Counted from the first letter of the stretch, positions 49,184-62,018 are shown. The stretch: 64,000 nucleotides of DNA from Nautilus pompilius (GCA_018389105.1 JACATO010000591.1:1660501-1724500); one strand, 5' to 3'. Made by a program: numbers and translations. Notes: generated from the letters alone by a model not told the origin.

Positions 49184-50959
49184 GTAATTTGCTTGTTAAT
49201 TAATTAATATATTTAAATTCACACATTTTGATTGGTCTGTACAACTTAGACATTACTGACAGCAAAAAAGAGTAGTTTTTAACTGCTGCTACTACCAGCA
49301 CCACTCTGGTCTTCTTGGGGAGAAACTAGGGCAACCCACTTTGTGTGGTCTACTGTTGCCTTAGTGTCCTCTTCTTTAAATTCAATGATAAATGAAGTGT
49401 GAGCATTATTTAAACTCTGGCTGTGGCTGCAAGAAAGTTTAGTAATAACGCTTCTTTTTGTATAAGAGTCATGTGCAATGCTATACATGTCAGCCACATG
49501 CTGGATTTTTAGATTTAATACTGAAGTTAATTTTGCTGTCACTTTCAGATGCATATGAGGTGATTTTGATGGACTCATCAGCTGTGTACCCCCCCCCATT
49601 ATTTGCAGGTTTCTTGAGATAGTGGACATAGCAGGTAGTGATATCCCTTACTGTTCATCAGTTTAGCTAGGCACCTCCCACTCGATATGCAAACATTTTA
49701 GCTACCTCAATGTTTTTCCCACCAATCTTTGCTGTAGTCTTCTGGTGCCTACTGCTATCAGAGAGGAAAAACACATTTTACATCGTGTTGATTTCATGGC
49801 ACAAATCTTCATGCTTTATCCTTTTCCTTTTATTTGCATCTTCTATTCTGCTTTTCCATTGGTCTAACATTATAAATCTATTTGGGGGAATTTGCATAAG
49901 ATTAACATTGTTAAACAAGATTTAAACAAGAAAATAGACATACCTTGGTGGTACTATTGTAAAAAAAAACTAGAATGCCATACCAACAAGTTCTAAATCA
50001 TAAAAAGTGATGCTTCATTTTGTTGTGTGTTTCTATGAGTTGAGAAGACTACACATTTTCAGTGTCACCATAGTACTACAGACAAAATGAAACTTTTCTT
50101 AAAGGTTATTGCCATACTCCCATTGATGGTAACTTATAAGTAAAATTTCACTACACCATCACCACCACAAATTGCATCAGCATTTTACCATTATTGTTCA
50201 GTCTAGGCTTCTGTCATGTTTAGAAGGACTGACCAGAAAAGTTCTGGGTTGAGATGTTCAACAAGAATCAATTTCCCAGATCGAAAGAGCTGTAACTATG
50301 AAGTCAGTTACTACATTACATGCAAGATAGAGATGTAAATCATTACATTGTTTCAGTAGGCTGCAGTCTAGCTAACAGTAAAACTTCTAGCTTATTGGTA
50401 AATATCTGAAATTATCAGATGATAAAAAAAAAGAAATATAAGTTGTTGCAGTGCAGCAACAAAACTTGATTGCAGGTGAATAAAAGATTAAAAGCTATTG
50501 GACTGACGATTATAATGTAGTCTTTTAATATAGTTTATCTAATGAATGTGACCCCTAAAATGCCATTTTACAGTAATGACCTCTCTCTGAAAGGTGCAGA
50601 AACTGATGTGGGTTCATTTCTGAAAATGTGTGAGACATAAAATCTTGTAGATTACGGTAGCTTTGAAGCAATAGATTACAGATGTGAATAACTAAGATTT
50701 TTTTAGGTTTAGTACTTTGTGGTACAATTTCTGTGCATTTTTTGTTATTAATTTTGGGGGATTAATTCGCTGTGATACATTTGTACAGCATCTCATCCTG
50801 TTGTCTTCATTAGTGATCAAAGTTAAGATTATCACTGATGGTCCCTGAATATTTTGCACAGCTTGATGGAAATATAGAACGAATTTTAATTCATTAAGTT
50901 TACTTTTAGACAGTGTATAACTTTGCTAGTAAAGTTCTGTTTATGTATTACTTCCTTAG
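49184..50959 (+). other. Intron (1.8 kb) of the alpha2/delta gene
   Basis: GTAATT to CTTCCTTAG. It contains a tentative kinesin-like pseudogene fragment on the minus strand (49276-49629); the remainder shows nothing recognisable. Confidence 0.75.
49276..49629 (-). pseudogene. Possible kinesin motor-domain pseudogene fragment
   Basis: An intronless minus-strand open stretch of 116 codons. Residues about 57-90 (SYTKRSVITKLSCSHSQS then NNAHTSFIIEFKEED) resemble the kinesin switch I region (N-R-x-V-A-x-T-x-x-N-x-x-S-S-R-S-H-x-x-F-x-I). KWVALVSPQEDQSGAG resembles the following switch II strand L-V-D-L-A-G-S-E-x-x-x-x-T-G-A. Key residues are lost: SSRSH is degraded and the DLAGSE Asp and Gly are missing. 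If real, this is a dead retrocopy piece of a host gene. No P-loop part, poly(A) tail or target duplication was found. The match is by eye only and could be chance. Confidence 0.33.
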
Positions 50960-51037
50960 GTGAAGAACTTCCAGACAGCCATGAGTGATCACTATGAAGG
51001 AAGTATGTCCATGAAAGTGAAAATCCACCGAGATTTT
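50960..51037 (+). CDS. CACNA2D3: Alpha2/delta calcium-channel subunit, internal exon
   Basis: 78 bases, 26 codons, phase 0 at both ends, bounded by CTTCCTTAG and GTAAGT. It begins VKNFQTAMSDHYEGSMSMKV and ends KIHRDF. It aligns with the segment after VDLSEVE in relatives (…LRxAMxNRxTGxxSMxVKxxxD), between the Cache-like region and the VGCC_alpha2 domain. The A-M…G-S-M-S-M-x-V-K pattern is conserved. Confidence 0.9.
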
Positions 51038-54000
51038 GTAAGTGTGTTTAAGTGGTTAGAGGATGTTCTTTGTTAGTAGAACTAAATAGATATTTGTACA
51101 ATACATTATTGGAATTGTTTAACACAAAGATGAGGGAAATTATTTGTGGTTTTGATTACATTGGACCAGAGGTTCATATAGGAAGAAAAGCTTCAGTGCC
51201 AACTTTTTGTAAATTCCTCTCACTGGCAAAGAAAATCACCAGCCTTTATCATTAGTATTTATCCAAGTTGTTACGTTGAAAAAAAAAAGATGATGATATC
51301 AAGCTTAGAAAAATTGAATGAAATAATTTATTGCATACATTCCATAAGTTGATATCCACTTTGTTTCTTAGTTCCTCTTTATCTGCAAAAACTTACCATA
51401 TTTTAGGGTCTTTCAGGTCTGGATATTTCTTAAATCACCCAGTTTCATCTTCCTTAAACAGACTAATGCTATCTTTCTGAATAACTTTGACTTTCAAACT
51501 TCTGTGCAGCATACAATGGAGATGAAGCTGTTTCATAACGAGATAAAGAGAAATTTAATCATCATTGAAAGGAACATTTAGGTATAATACAGAACACTGG
51601 TTTTATGATTTGCTTTAATTGTGAAATTACTAATCACAGGAAATGCATAAGAAAAATAAGGACAATTAAATATTTGTGTATTAACACTTTAGAGATTACC
51701 AGCTTGTGGGAGTTTTTTTTTAGCTCTGTTGAAGTGTTAGTAGACAGAAGTGATGGTCAAAACCCATATAAATACTGTACAACACCTATATGAATTTGAT
51801 TGTTGTCTTATAACAGGTGAGCTTTGAAATTTGCTTGTACTTTTACATTTATTGAAATTTCCTTGTAGTTAAATTTGCAAGTTCTTACAAATTTCTTTAG
51901 TATGAAGTGAATGATGTCTCTGTTTATCAACCAATGCCATTTTCAATAAATGTCATGTTGGTATAATATAGGTGAGTGCAGGCTCATAGGAGTGAATCTG
52001 GAGGTGAGGAAACACTCAACTCTGAAACAGCTACCTGTGATTCCCTCTGTCAAATCAACAATTACATAAAACAGCAGTGGTAAACCCATCAAAATTATAC
52101 ATTAATAAACTACCCAGCATTGTTGCTTGATTGTTTACAATCTTTAAGTGGAATTTGAGCTGCCTAGGATGAATAAAATGACCAAGAAACCAAGGGTTTG
52201 ACAGTCTTTATGGTGTAATGCAATTGAAAAATACTATGAATATCAAGTCAGGAGGAAGGGAGCCTTTGACTGATTCTGAGCACTAAATGATCAATAGCAA
52301 TAAATTGAGACCGATAATATGGTTTCAGATTTCCATTTTGAATGGAGGAGATATCTAGGTTTGAAAATTATCAGTGGGAGGGAGACGGGTGGAAAGTAGG
52401 GTGGCTGACACCATTCCAGTTTCTACATACACAATATGTGCAAGCATTAAATTAGAACAGTAAGCACTATTTTGAGTATTGAATTTTTACAAGTCTATGC
52501 AATTGGCCTGGCCATTATACTGCATAAGCTGCATGAGTGGGAAGTAAGTTTGCGATGTTCATAGATCAGAAACTAAGCATTTAAAGTTACATATTTAAAA
52601 ATTCCAGTTTCAGTGTTTGCTGAACAATGCATTCCAAGAATATCTTTCTCTTATTCTTTTTAATGAATAAAGAATGTTTGCTAGACTCTGGTGTTGTTAC
52701 CTCATTCAAATTCATTAACAAAAATAAGATTTACTCAGAATTCCATTCTGTGAAACAGGTGGCTTTGATTAATGCTATTTTCATATTAGAGCTAATTTTT
52801 TGCCGCCAGAATCTCAAAATGGCATAAATAATATTATGCTTCCAGTCTTGCTTCCACTGCTGACAGAGTCCTAACAGAACAGCTTTTGCCATTCATACTG
52901 TATATACTGTACAATGCAGGAACCAGTGTAAGAATGGGAACACATCAGTGGGCTTCACTGTGTTGTGTCCTCTGACTGATTTAAGACTTCAAAAGGTTTG
53001 ATTTAGAAAACCTTTACTGAGTTAATTAAGTCACCTTTAGGCATAACGATTGTTTCATTCATTTGAAGAATGGGGTTGATGTTCAGTCCTAAATATATTA
53101 CGGTTTACTACTTCATTCAACAAGTATGGGTCTCTGCATGAAACTTGTGGGTACCATTAATTAAGTTTCTTATTATTATAACATTTCAACGAGAAATATA
53201 AATTGTCTTTGAAAACTGTCATTGGCTATTTGATAGGAAGATTGTGGGGATCCATGTATCATAACTGTTTAGATTTTTCATTGTCAAGAACAGTGACAGA
53301 TACTAAGGAACATATGTATGAATGCAAGTAAGTTATTCTAAAATAGTTGTTCACCTGTTATAAATAACAGCATGCTGACAGGGCATGTTATAAAGAACTT
53401 TGTGCAGAAACACAGATGATGCAGCCATGAGTGTTTTTTCATTCTTTCTCACATCATCTCAACACTAGCAGTGAACATAATGTACTGGCAGATAGCACAA
53501 ATCACTATAATCACATGGAGGAACAGATGTAATCATTGAGAACAGATGCACAGAAACTACATTTAATATCTTGTATATAAAATCTGAGCAGCAGTAACAC
53601 TTGCATCTCTACTAGATGTTGCTTAAGAGTTTTATATTGTTTAATTCTTTAGTTTACATCAAGCCAATTTTAGACAAATTGATTTCAATGACTATTACTC
53701 TTATTTTCATCTGAAAGTACATATCTGTTACAAATGTTTACTAGAATGTGACACCTAAGTTGTGTTCATAGTTCTATAACAATTTTTGAGTACATACATA
53801 GTGAATCAGTCCTTTTTTAACCAAAATAATTACTGGTTACACCCCTTTCAGTCAGTGGATATTTTTGGCTAATATAAACTCAGATTTTACTGGAAGGTTA
53901 GGTACATTTCTTTAAAACATTTTTAGAATTTAAGGAAAGTATTAACTGTGTGAATGAATAAATCAGGTAAATAATTTTAAATTTCAGATTATTGAAGAAA

Positions 54001-54628
54001 AAACACTTAAAATATTAAATATTATATAGTGGCCTACATTAGCCAGTGGTGTTGTGGCATCTCTGTACTCTCAATGCATCACACACCAAAATTTTCAGTA
54101 AACTATATCTGTTACCTGAAAATTGCTGGATTCAATTTCAGCTTCTCTCTAGAATAGTTTGTTTAGTAGAGGGTTACTGTACTGGTGAAGCAAAAACGGA
54201 GAAACTAATGTGGTCATAAACATGGGACCAATGAAAAGAAAAAACAAACCTAGAATATTTTGGTTGCAGGCGTGTCCATCTTTAACCAGACAGAATCTCA
54301 GGGAAAAAACTGAACCTAAATGACTGCAAGGTGCTCAGAAAAGCACCACAAACTACACTGAAGCATGAAGCAATGATAATCCATGTCAACATGCAGATGA
54401 ATGCTGCAGCAGATAAAATATTCTAGGTTTATTTATTTTTTTCTTTTTTGTGGTTTTTTATTGTTATTTTTACTTAAAACTTAAATTTAAGTTCTATTCT
54501 GCTGCCACCTCAAACTAACAGTATAGTTTCTGAGGTTGAATCATCATCTCTTGGTGGGATCTTTTCTGAGTAATACTCTGAACCACCAGGAGACTACTGT
54601 GTGACATTTTCTTTTTGTTTACTTTCAG
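51038..54628 (+). other. Intron (3.6 kb) of the alpha2/delta gene
   Basis: GTAAGT to ACTTTCAG. It contains a 185-bp inverted-repeat element at 54246-54430; elsewhere AT-rich DNA with no recognisable gene. The open frames at 51605-51793 and 52627-52827 have no domain. Confidence 0.75.
54246..54430. mobile_element. MITE-like element with 16-bp perfect inverted ends
   Basis: AAACCTAGAATATTTT at 54246-54261 is the exact inverse of AAAATATTCTAGGTTT at 54415-54430. Next to these, GGTTGCAG and CTGCAGCAG are also roughly inverted. The 185-bp body is richer in GC than the flanks and has no coding potential. I could not define a target duplication or assign a superfamily. Confidence 0.65.
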
Positions 54629-54690
54629 CTTCGTGTGAGTAAAAGAAAAAATCATTATTATTTCCACAGCATAGACAACTCACCTTTCAG
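54629..54690 (+). CDS. CACNA2D3: Alpha2/delta calcium-channel subunit, internal exon (start of VGCC_alpha2 region)
   Basis: 62 bases, phase 0 at the start, bounded by ACTTTCAG and GTAAGT. It reads LRVSKRKNHYYFHSIDNSPF and leaves AG as the first two bases of the next codon (Ser or Arg; relatives have Ser in TPFSLG). The block K-R-x…x-Y-Y-Y-x-x-I-x-x-T-P-F-S-L is conserved in alpha2delta-3/-4 (NDYYYTDIKGTPF). The next exon should begin with the last base of that codon followed by a Leu-Gly-Val-like stretch; I did not find it before 64000. Confidence 0.88.
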
Positions 54691-54944
54691 GTAAGTTTAA
54701 TTTTAATATTCAGTTTCCATTTAGGTCTGAAGTTTATTTTGTTGACTCACCAAGAATACTGTAGAGGTATCTCATACTATTAGCTAGACAAGAAATTCTA
54801 GGTTAATAAGAGAATGCTTAAGAATAAGTTATGTTTATTACTGATATATTTCAAAAGATTCTGACCAGATGTTAATGAAATGCAATAGAAAAAAAAGTAC
54901 AGAAATTCTTGCCCAGTCTCAGTAAACAATTTATCCTAAGGATG

Positions 54945-55006
54945 TTCAAATGAAACCAAGCCAGATGCAATTGTGGCAATGCTATTTCAGCCAGGTTTCA
55001 TTTGAA
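54945..55006 (+). repeat. ~62-bp near-palindromic element, copy 3
   Basis: TTCAAATGAAACCAAGCCAG at the left and GCCAGGTTTCATTTGAA at the right form perfect 13-base inverted ends with partial extension. The centre matches copies 1 and 2. Confidence 0.78.
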
Positions 55007-55103
55007 TATTTAATATCATGTGAAATGTTCTACTTGGTTGGCTGCTTGTCTATGAAAATATCTTGATCATTTAATGCTATAATCATCAACAGTTTGCAAT
55101 TCC

Positions 55104-55278
55104 TACACACACACACACTGACACTCTCACTCTCTCTCTCACTCACACACACACACTCTCTCTCTCTCACTCACACACACACACACACTGACACTCTCAC
55201 TCTCTCTCTCTCTCTCTCTCTCACACACACTGACACTCTCACTCTCTCTCACACACACTCACACACATGCACACACAT
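55104..55278. repeat. Compound (CA)n/(CT)n microsatellite
   Basis: Alternating CA and CT runs in which the unit CACTGACACTCTCACTCTCT recurs three times, indicating a higher-order repeat. The Thr/His/Ser/Leu open frame across it is an artefact. Confidence 0.95.
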
Positions 55279-56918
55279 CAACCATGGAAATCAAATCAAC
55301 ATGATACTAATGAAAACAGTACAGTCTTTGCTGGTTACTGAAACTGACCTATGCCTTTTATCATAAACATCTCTGATCTTTCTTGCAATACTTTGCTATT
55401 AGTATTCTAAAACAATGCACAATCTTGCAATCATAAAATAGAGACAACAGCAAAGTTCCACAGTAACTTGGTTAGAAAAGATGTGGCATCCATTACTTGT
55501 TGACTTCATAGCAAAGATTATCAAAAGCACTCTCATCAGCCAAGCTAATCTCACTTATTGTGTAGTTAGGGATTAGTGCATCATTTTTCCTGCCATTACA
55601 TTTTGCTGGAATTACATTTTTCAATACACTTTATTTTAAAAAATAATGTTCATAGCTTGTGTTTGACTTATTTTCAACAGAACAAATTTTTAATTTTCTT
55701 TTCTTTTCTTTCTTTTTTTGAAAGTAAACTTTTTATGTAAAAAAAAGTTGAATAAGTTTTGCCTGCCCTCCCTCCTTTAGTCAGCTATTTTTGTGTAGTT
55801 CCCTCAGCTGGAACCAGATAGTCAGTTTCTTCCTTGCTGCAGGTTAACTATCACAGCATGCTTTGGACTGAGAGTAAGATCAGATTAATTCTATTTACTC
55901 TCTTGCTTCGAAGAATTATATTTACTTAGTTTAACTCTGAGACTTTGTTTATAAAATACATTTCCCTAGTTAGTTTTTAATTTACATTTTCTGAATGTTC
56001 GAAGTTCTGCTTTGACTTGTTTCTGCTTGCCTTAAATGAAAGTTACTTTGTAGGCAGTTATAAACAACAACATGCTGTGTACATATAATCTCCAGATGTA
56101 TTTTGTTGAACAAATACATTTTTAAAAAAATCTATCAGTTGGCATTTTCCTAACAATAATGATAATGATTGCCTTTCATAACCAAAGATGATCATTTTTT
56201 TGTGAACACTTGGGCTTGCTTAAGAGCTAGTAAAAATATTTACTAACAATAATAATTCAACAGAATTTTAAATACTTAATTTCATAAAACTAAGTAAGTT
56301 GCATCTCTTCCATGGTGGTTAATATTTTATTTTGATATCTTGAGTTCTGCCAGTATGAAAAGATAAAGAAACACTTGTCATAGCATATTAAGTTTTATGG
56401 TTTGTTCCAGGTGCTTTGTTCTTTCAAATTAGATCTTGATGGGATTAAAATTCTTCTGTTTTTTGTTTTGGTTTGTTTCTCATGACAACTGTGTGCTGAC
56501 CTACCATCATAAATTTAGTTGTACACTAAAAGTCAAATTGACACAAGTTTTTAAAAGTTTATCTACATTTAATACTAAAACTTATAAATAATTGGAAATA
56601 AAAAAGGAAAAATCAAGAGACTTCATGAAATTATATATTGTTGTTATTCATTGTATGTGGAGTATCATTTAAGTGCTTATCCATCTACTCTACATTTTCT
56701 CTTTTTTCTTATCTCATCCAAGATTTAGAAAACAATGTTTAGATAAATATAATTGACATATTATTTGCAGACTACCTACTTAATTATAGGTCATGCTGAG
56801 CAGAATGGTTGGCATTAAAATTTAGTAGTCTGGTTCTATCAGATCTAAAAAAGAATTGAGATTTTCTAATCTTGTTGTTGTTTTATATATTTTTTCTTGA
56901 AAAAGAATAAAGGTGAAA

Positions 56919-56938
56919 AAAAATATATATATATATAT
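56919..56938. repeat. (AT)n microsatellite
   Basis: Short run of AT dinucleotides after an A tract. Confidence 0.8.
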
Positions 56939-57049
56939 CCATGGAATGGAAATAATGATGCATAATTAATAGATCTGTTTATGCTCTAATTGTTTTAGTA
57001 TTTTCCAGCTTTCAAAGCCTTTTCTTAATTTAAATTAGACTCAGGGTTG

Positions 57050-57150
57050 GCTTGGTTTGATGGCATACCCCCCCCTCCCCTGGCATGGGTTCTGCTTGCT
57101 CTTCTTCACCAGCCAGCCATGTGAGTTTACTCCTGCATCTGAAAAAATAA
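57050..57150 (+). mobile_element. tRNA-derived SINE fragment (core region)
   Basis: GGTTGGCTTGGTTTGATGGC, a C-rich tract, then GCTCTTCTTCACCAGCCAGC and ATGTGAGTTT, shared with the core of the other SINE copies (for example 62311-62490 and 15580-15870). The tRNA-like head is missing. Confidence 0.55.
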
Positions 57151-57283
57151 AAGCTGTGGATTTCTCTGTTGAAGCAGGAATTTCCAGGCTCTCATGGCAC
57201 AGGACATGCTGTACTCTCTACTGAATAATTGTGACACTACACATTCTCGTAAAGACTGGTAAACAAAACAGAAAAAAAAAATG

Positions 57284-57316
<33 letters not shown>
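57284..57316. repeat. (TG)n microsatellite
   Basis: About 14 TG units ending in TGCGCG. Confidence 0.93.
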
Positions 57317-60300
57317 ATAATTTGTAGATAGTGTTGTGTTGACTTTTGAAATTTCTGATAGTGAAATCTGTGCTGATTAAGGAGAGAGAACTTGTGTAAA
57401 TGTCCACTTCACTAAAATTGGTAAAAATTTGTTTGTATGATAAAATACCTTCCAGACCAGTTTTATCTAAAATAATACTTTTTATTGAGGATTTTTATAT
57501 GTATATGTTTACTACAATGGTGGCTGAATGGCTTGTAGGTTCTCAGATATTGTAAGACACGGAACTTGCTTCAGGATTATAAAGTTACCTGGAGATAAAC
57601 AGAGCCTTAAAAAGAAAAAAAAATAGCTGCATAATTTTGTTGGTTTGTTGTTATATTTTAATTAAATATTTTCATTTTTACTTATTAAACCTGCAAGACT
57701 TTCTAATTGTAATTGCTGGTAAAAACAAGAACTGGTATTCAGACATTTTGATAAGAGTTTGTACTGTAGTTTTTAACAGAGAAAATTGGCTTTTCTTGTC
57801 CATATGACATGCAATTTAGTTACTTTGAATTTCTATTAAAATCTATACTAATTGAAAAAAACAAAAATAATATGAAAAGAAAATTTCTGTTTGAACAGCT
57901 GCAAAATAAAATGTGAAGTGGGATATTAAAGAAACCTACCTAGGGTCTTTTTTAATGTGAAATTATTGAACAATCAAAACATCAAAGCTTTAGAAAGTAA
58001 TTTTAATTAATTTATATTTTAATTTTAATCATATTATGTGGTCACAGCAGGATTTCTTATAAACTACATTTTTATTAACCACAAATCAATGTTTTGACAG
58101 GGGTTTTTTTGCCTTTGGTCAAATTCTTCATCATGGTCTCTTATATCACAAATTCCTGAATGCCCAAGATGGGTTGTATTGGCCTACTTTTATTGCAAAG
58201 CATTCAACTCTACAGAAAAAAACTGACTGCTGAGCCAATTTTGTTTAAGACAACAGGTCATGAAACACAGAATTATGTAATGTATAAATCTAGTTTTTAT
58301 TTGCCAATAATTAGGAAATTTTCCCATGATGTAATGCTACAAAAACTCAATGAGTGTTCTGATTATCACCAATCACTTCCAAAAATTATTGTTGCAGATG
58401 AAGTAGAATAGTCAAAGAATCTCTGTGTGTGTGTTTGTGTGTGCATTTTATTGTAAGTTTTACCTTTATCATGCAGAATTGTACTTGTGCTAATCATGAA
58501 GCTAAATAGGTTCCATTAGGCTGCTTAAGAGTGAGGGCTATCTTACCTTGCAAAAGTTATTGTGGAAAAATTTGGCCAAAAAAGAAAAAAAAAAACAAGC
58601 AAAATAATTAGCCTAGGATCTGCTTTTGAAAATTGGCAGACATTTTTCTGACTTTAGTGAGTTTTCTTCACATTGCATTGTGGGGAAAAGTTTTCCAAAT
58701 AATCAGTTGATGGAAAGAAATGCAATTCCAGCTGCTTTAAAGTGACAAGTTTTCTCTTAGCTTGTCAAAATAAACATTAACTACATTTAAAATTTTCTTG
58801 AACAGTTTCTTCTCAGTGTAATACTACTAACTTAAAAAATGTTAATTGTTTGACTACTTTTCCAGCAACATGTCAGCAGTAAATTGTAATAAACACCACT
58901 GATTGAAAGGTTATATTTACATTATCTTTAATTACTGATATAAGGAATTGAAAGACCATCTTTGAACAGTAGTTACATGATACTGTGTATGTAAATGGTT
59001 ATTTGGTTCCTTATATCAAACTGTTAAGTTTTGAAATGCAAATCAGTGAAATGCGGAAGTATGCAGTTGATTTCTTAAAAACCTATACAATGTTGATATT
59101 TTTACATTCTAATTGATTACATATTAAATATATTAATGTTTTAAATATTTTATGAAGGAAAAATGTACAATGTTAATATGCTGTAAAGTCTTTTACTTCA
59201 AGCTTCTCAAACTTTTCTTTTTGTGAGAAATTTTAAAAATGGCATCTACAAACCAAGCAAAAATACAGTGTTTTTGGTATCTCTTCTACTAATCAAGGCA
59301 TTTTCTCCTCCTAAATTTCTTCATATTTTGGTGAATTGTGCTGCTTTTTTCTACTTTTGTTGGGTGAAGATAATTTATTTGAACTTGGTTTTTCAACATT
59401 TCCAGAATGAATATCTTATGCACCTGAGTAGATTAAAGAAAAAGATAGAAAAGGTCAAAAGTCAGGTTAATTTTCTTGATTTTGATTGGTTAGGTTGGGT
59501 TCATTTTGAAATTCTTGATTTGTATTTTATCCTATCATTTTTATTTATTTATTTAATTTTGAATTATGTGGGGAATGAATCTGTATTCATATAAGTATTG
59601 AAAATTATTTTTACCCATGAAAGTTAACAGGACTGAAGATGGCATTAAAAAAAAAAAGATTTCAAAAGATTCTAGAAATTTATTCTGGTTAATTCACCAA
59701 GAAATCTTATATTTAGGGCAGAATTTATTATAGGCTCTCTGAACCAAATCAAACAGGCTGTTTAAGCATGATGCTGGATTTTTTGGTTTTTTTTTTTGTG
59801 AAATAAAAGCAGGACTTTGTTATCACATCTTTGATCTTTCTGTAATACAGAGGACAGAAATAATTAGCTTTCTTTTCTAACTGAAAAAATATTAGTCTGA
59901 GCTCAATGACTGGACTTTCTAATAGCTATTAACGAGGCAGGTGGCTGGTTCTGCCTATATTTAATATTGTGCCATCAGCTTCTGCTTATCACCTATTCCA
60001 ACAATTCTTGAAGTAACAATTGGAATTTCCAAAATCCATAATTCATTTATCCTATGAAATACATTTTCCCAGTCATCAGCTTCCTTAGTTTCAAACTTGC
60101 AGTGGATCTTAAATATTTCACAATAGCAGCAAATGTCTTCAGTGCAGTATGAACTAACAGTGACCACGCATCTGGTATGCAGGGAACCTTATACCTTTTG
60201 GCATTATCATTTGTTTAAAGTTATACATGTAGGAAAAATCCTTCAATTTAAAATTTACTTAAATTATTAGAATAAACTGATCTTGTTAAAAAATGTCCAG

Positions 60301-62018
60301 TGCTTGAAAGAAAATCACTTCAAGGATTCTAGTAAAAAGTATCATCACATGAATTATTCATACATTATAAGTTTTTGTAACATTTTTTTTTATTTAACAT
60401 TGTTTAAAATCTCTAGAGATGATATAAGGTTATCCTCTTCTCATTTCTTCTGTTCAGCATCAGGAAATGAAAATCTCAGACTTGATTCCAAACAAAAGTC
60501 ATTTATCCATCAAAGCAGCCTACCACATCTAACTATAAATCTTTTTTCTAATACATTATTTTCTCTGCTCAGAAAATTTTATTACCAGTTTCTTTTTATT
60601 TTAATATTAAGATTTTATTTACCTTTTGATTTGTTTTAATCATATCAGTTTGTATTTTGTTTAGGATTTGATAGCTGTCTTAGCACTGTACTTATTTTCA
60701 GATTATCCTGCTATGAAATGATTAAAGTAAGCCAAAGTCCTCCATAGTTAGGCATTTGCCAAATGGCAGCTTATTTGTACAATACAATTAAGAATCTTGG
60801 TACTTTCTCTGCTATTAATGCTCAGACATCACCAGCCATGCATTTTGGTGGTAACTTTGAGAAAGTGTTTTCAGTGTACTTTGTTGGTTCACCGTGATCA
60901 CTGTTTGAGTGAGTCAACATCACACTGAGAGACACTGAAGAAACCAAGTGGCTATTCAAACCAAGGTCAGCATCAACTGGCTTAGTCTTTATTATTTTCT
61001 TCATTAACATGTGCAGTAAATTTCTTTTCAAGTTTATCTGTTTGGAAATTTGTATAATACATTTCATATGGACTAATTTGCAAGGTCATTGCTGTGTGAT
61101 CTGATTGGTGCTGATTCAGTTTTTGCTTACAGTCAGCCATGTCCAACCACAGATATATTTTCTTCAGTATTTTCTTGCTGGTTGTCACTTTCAAATTTGC
61201 TGCAGAATATAATAACTCTCCATACTCTGAGGGATCAAACTAATTTGGTTTTTTTGTAACAATCTTCTTTCTAGCAAACCTTGGGAATACATTCCTGCTC
61301 TTAAAGCAATGACATGACAATAATTTAGAAATCCTGCAAAATTTTCTGCCATTCATCTAAAGTAGATTCCAAGGATAATTCTTTTGCTGATGTTTTTTTT
61401 GCAACTAAGTGTTTTATCTTGATTTATTTCTGGAAAAGTTTGTATTTTCTTTTTGCTTGGGTCTTTCTTTATCTCCCATACTAAATGCTCAGAAGTAGTC
61501 AGCAGTAATCAGAACCTAACTAAAAGTTTTCATAGTGTTACACTTTAGGAAGGTTTTCTAAACTACTGACTGATAAATACAGGAATCCAGATCTTATTCA
61601 AAGCCACTTCAAGTTTAAAAAACAAAAATTGTTTATAGTTCCATAGCAAAATTATAATATGAACATTAAATTTTCCTTAGCTACAGTGCAGGTCAAAATC
61701 AGGATTTTGTTATTTGGCTACCTTCTCTGTTTGTTTGCTCTCTTTTAATTCTGCTTTACAAGTGCTGCCACCTGCCTACACTACTAGATGTAAGATAAAT
61801 CCTGGGATCCAATGGTTAACCTACTGAACTTCTAATTACCTACATAAAAGTTTATATGCAAATTCATCATGATAACCAAAATATAAGGTAATTAGGTACT
61901 TTTACAGAAAATGTACTGTAGATTTGTTTACTTTTGAAAGATACTTGTTCATAGGGAGTGTTACTACAACCAAAAAAAAGTTGGATAAGTAGTTTGTTTT
62001 TGTATTTTATGTGTATGT

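Noticed and set aside
54040-54160. Possible tRNA-like head (GTTGTGGCAT…GGATTCAATTTC)
   Set aside because: Box spacing and sequence are too poor and no SINE body follows.
55094-55366. Open frame rich in Thr, His, Ser and Leu
   Set aside because: It is a translation of the CA/CT compound microsatellite.
59223-59594. 123-codon hydrophobic open frame
   Set aside because: Composition is that of AT-rich DNA (Phe, Leu, Ile, Lys); no motif recognised and it lies inside an intron.
59961-60167. 68-codon minus-strand frame with several Cys
   Set aside because: No recognisable zinc-finger spacing or homology.
60822-61194. Two overlapping minus-strand open frames (70 and 81 codons)
   Set aside because: Slightly less AT-biased than surroundings, which suggested a gene remnant, but I could match them to no family.
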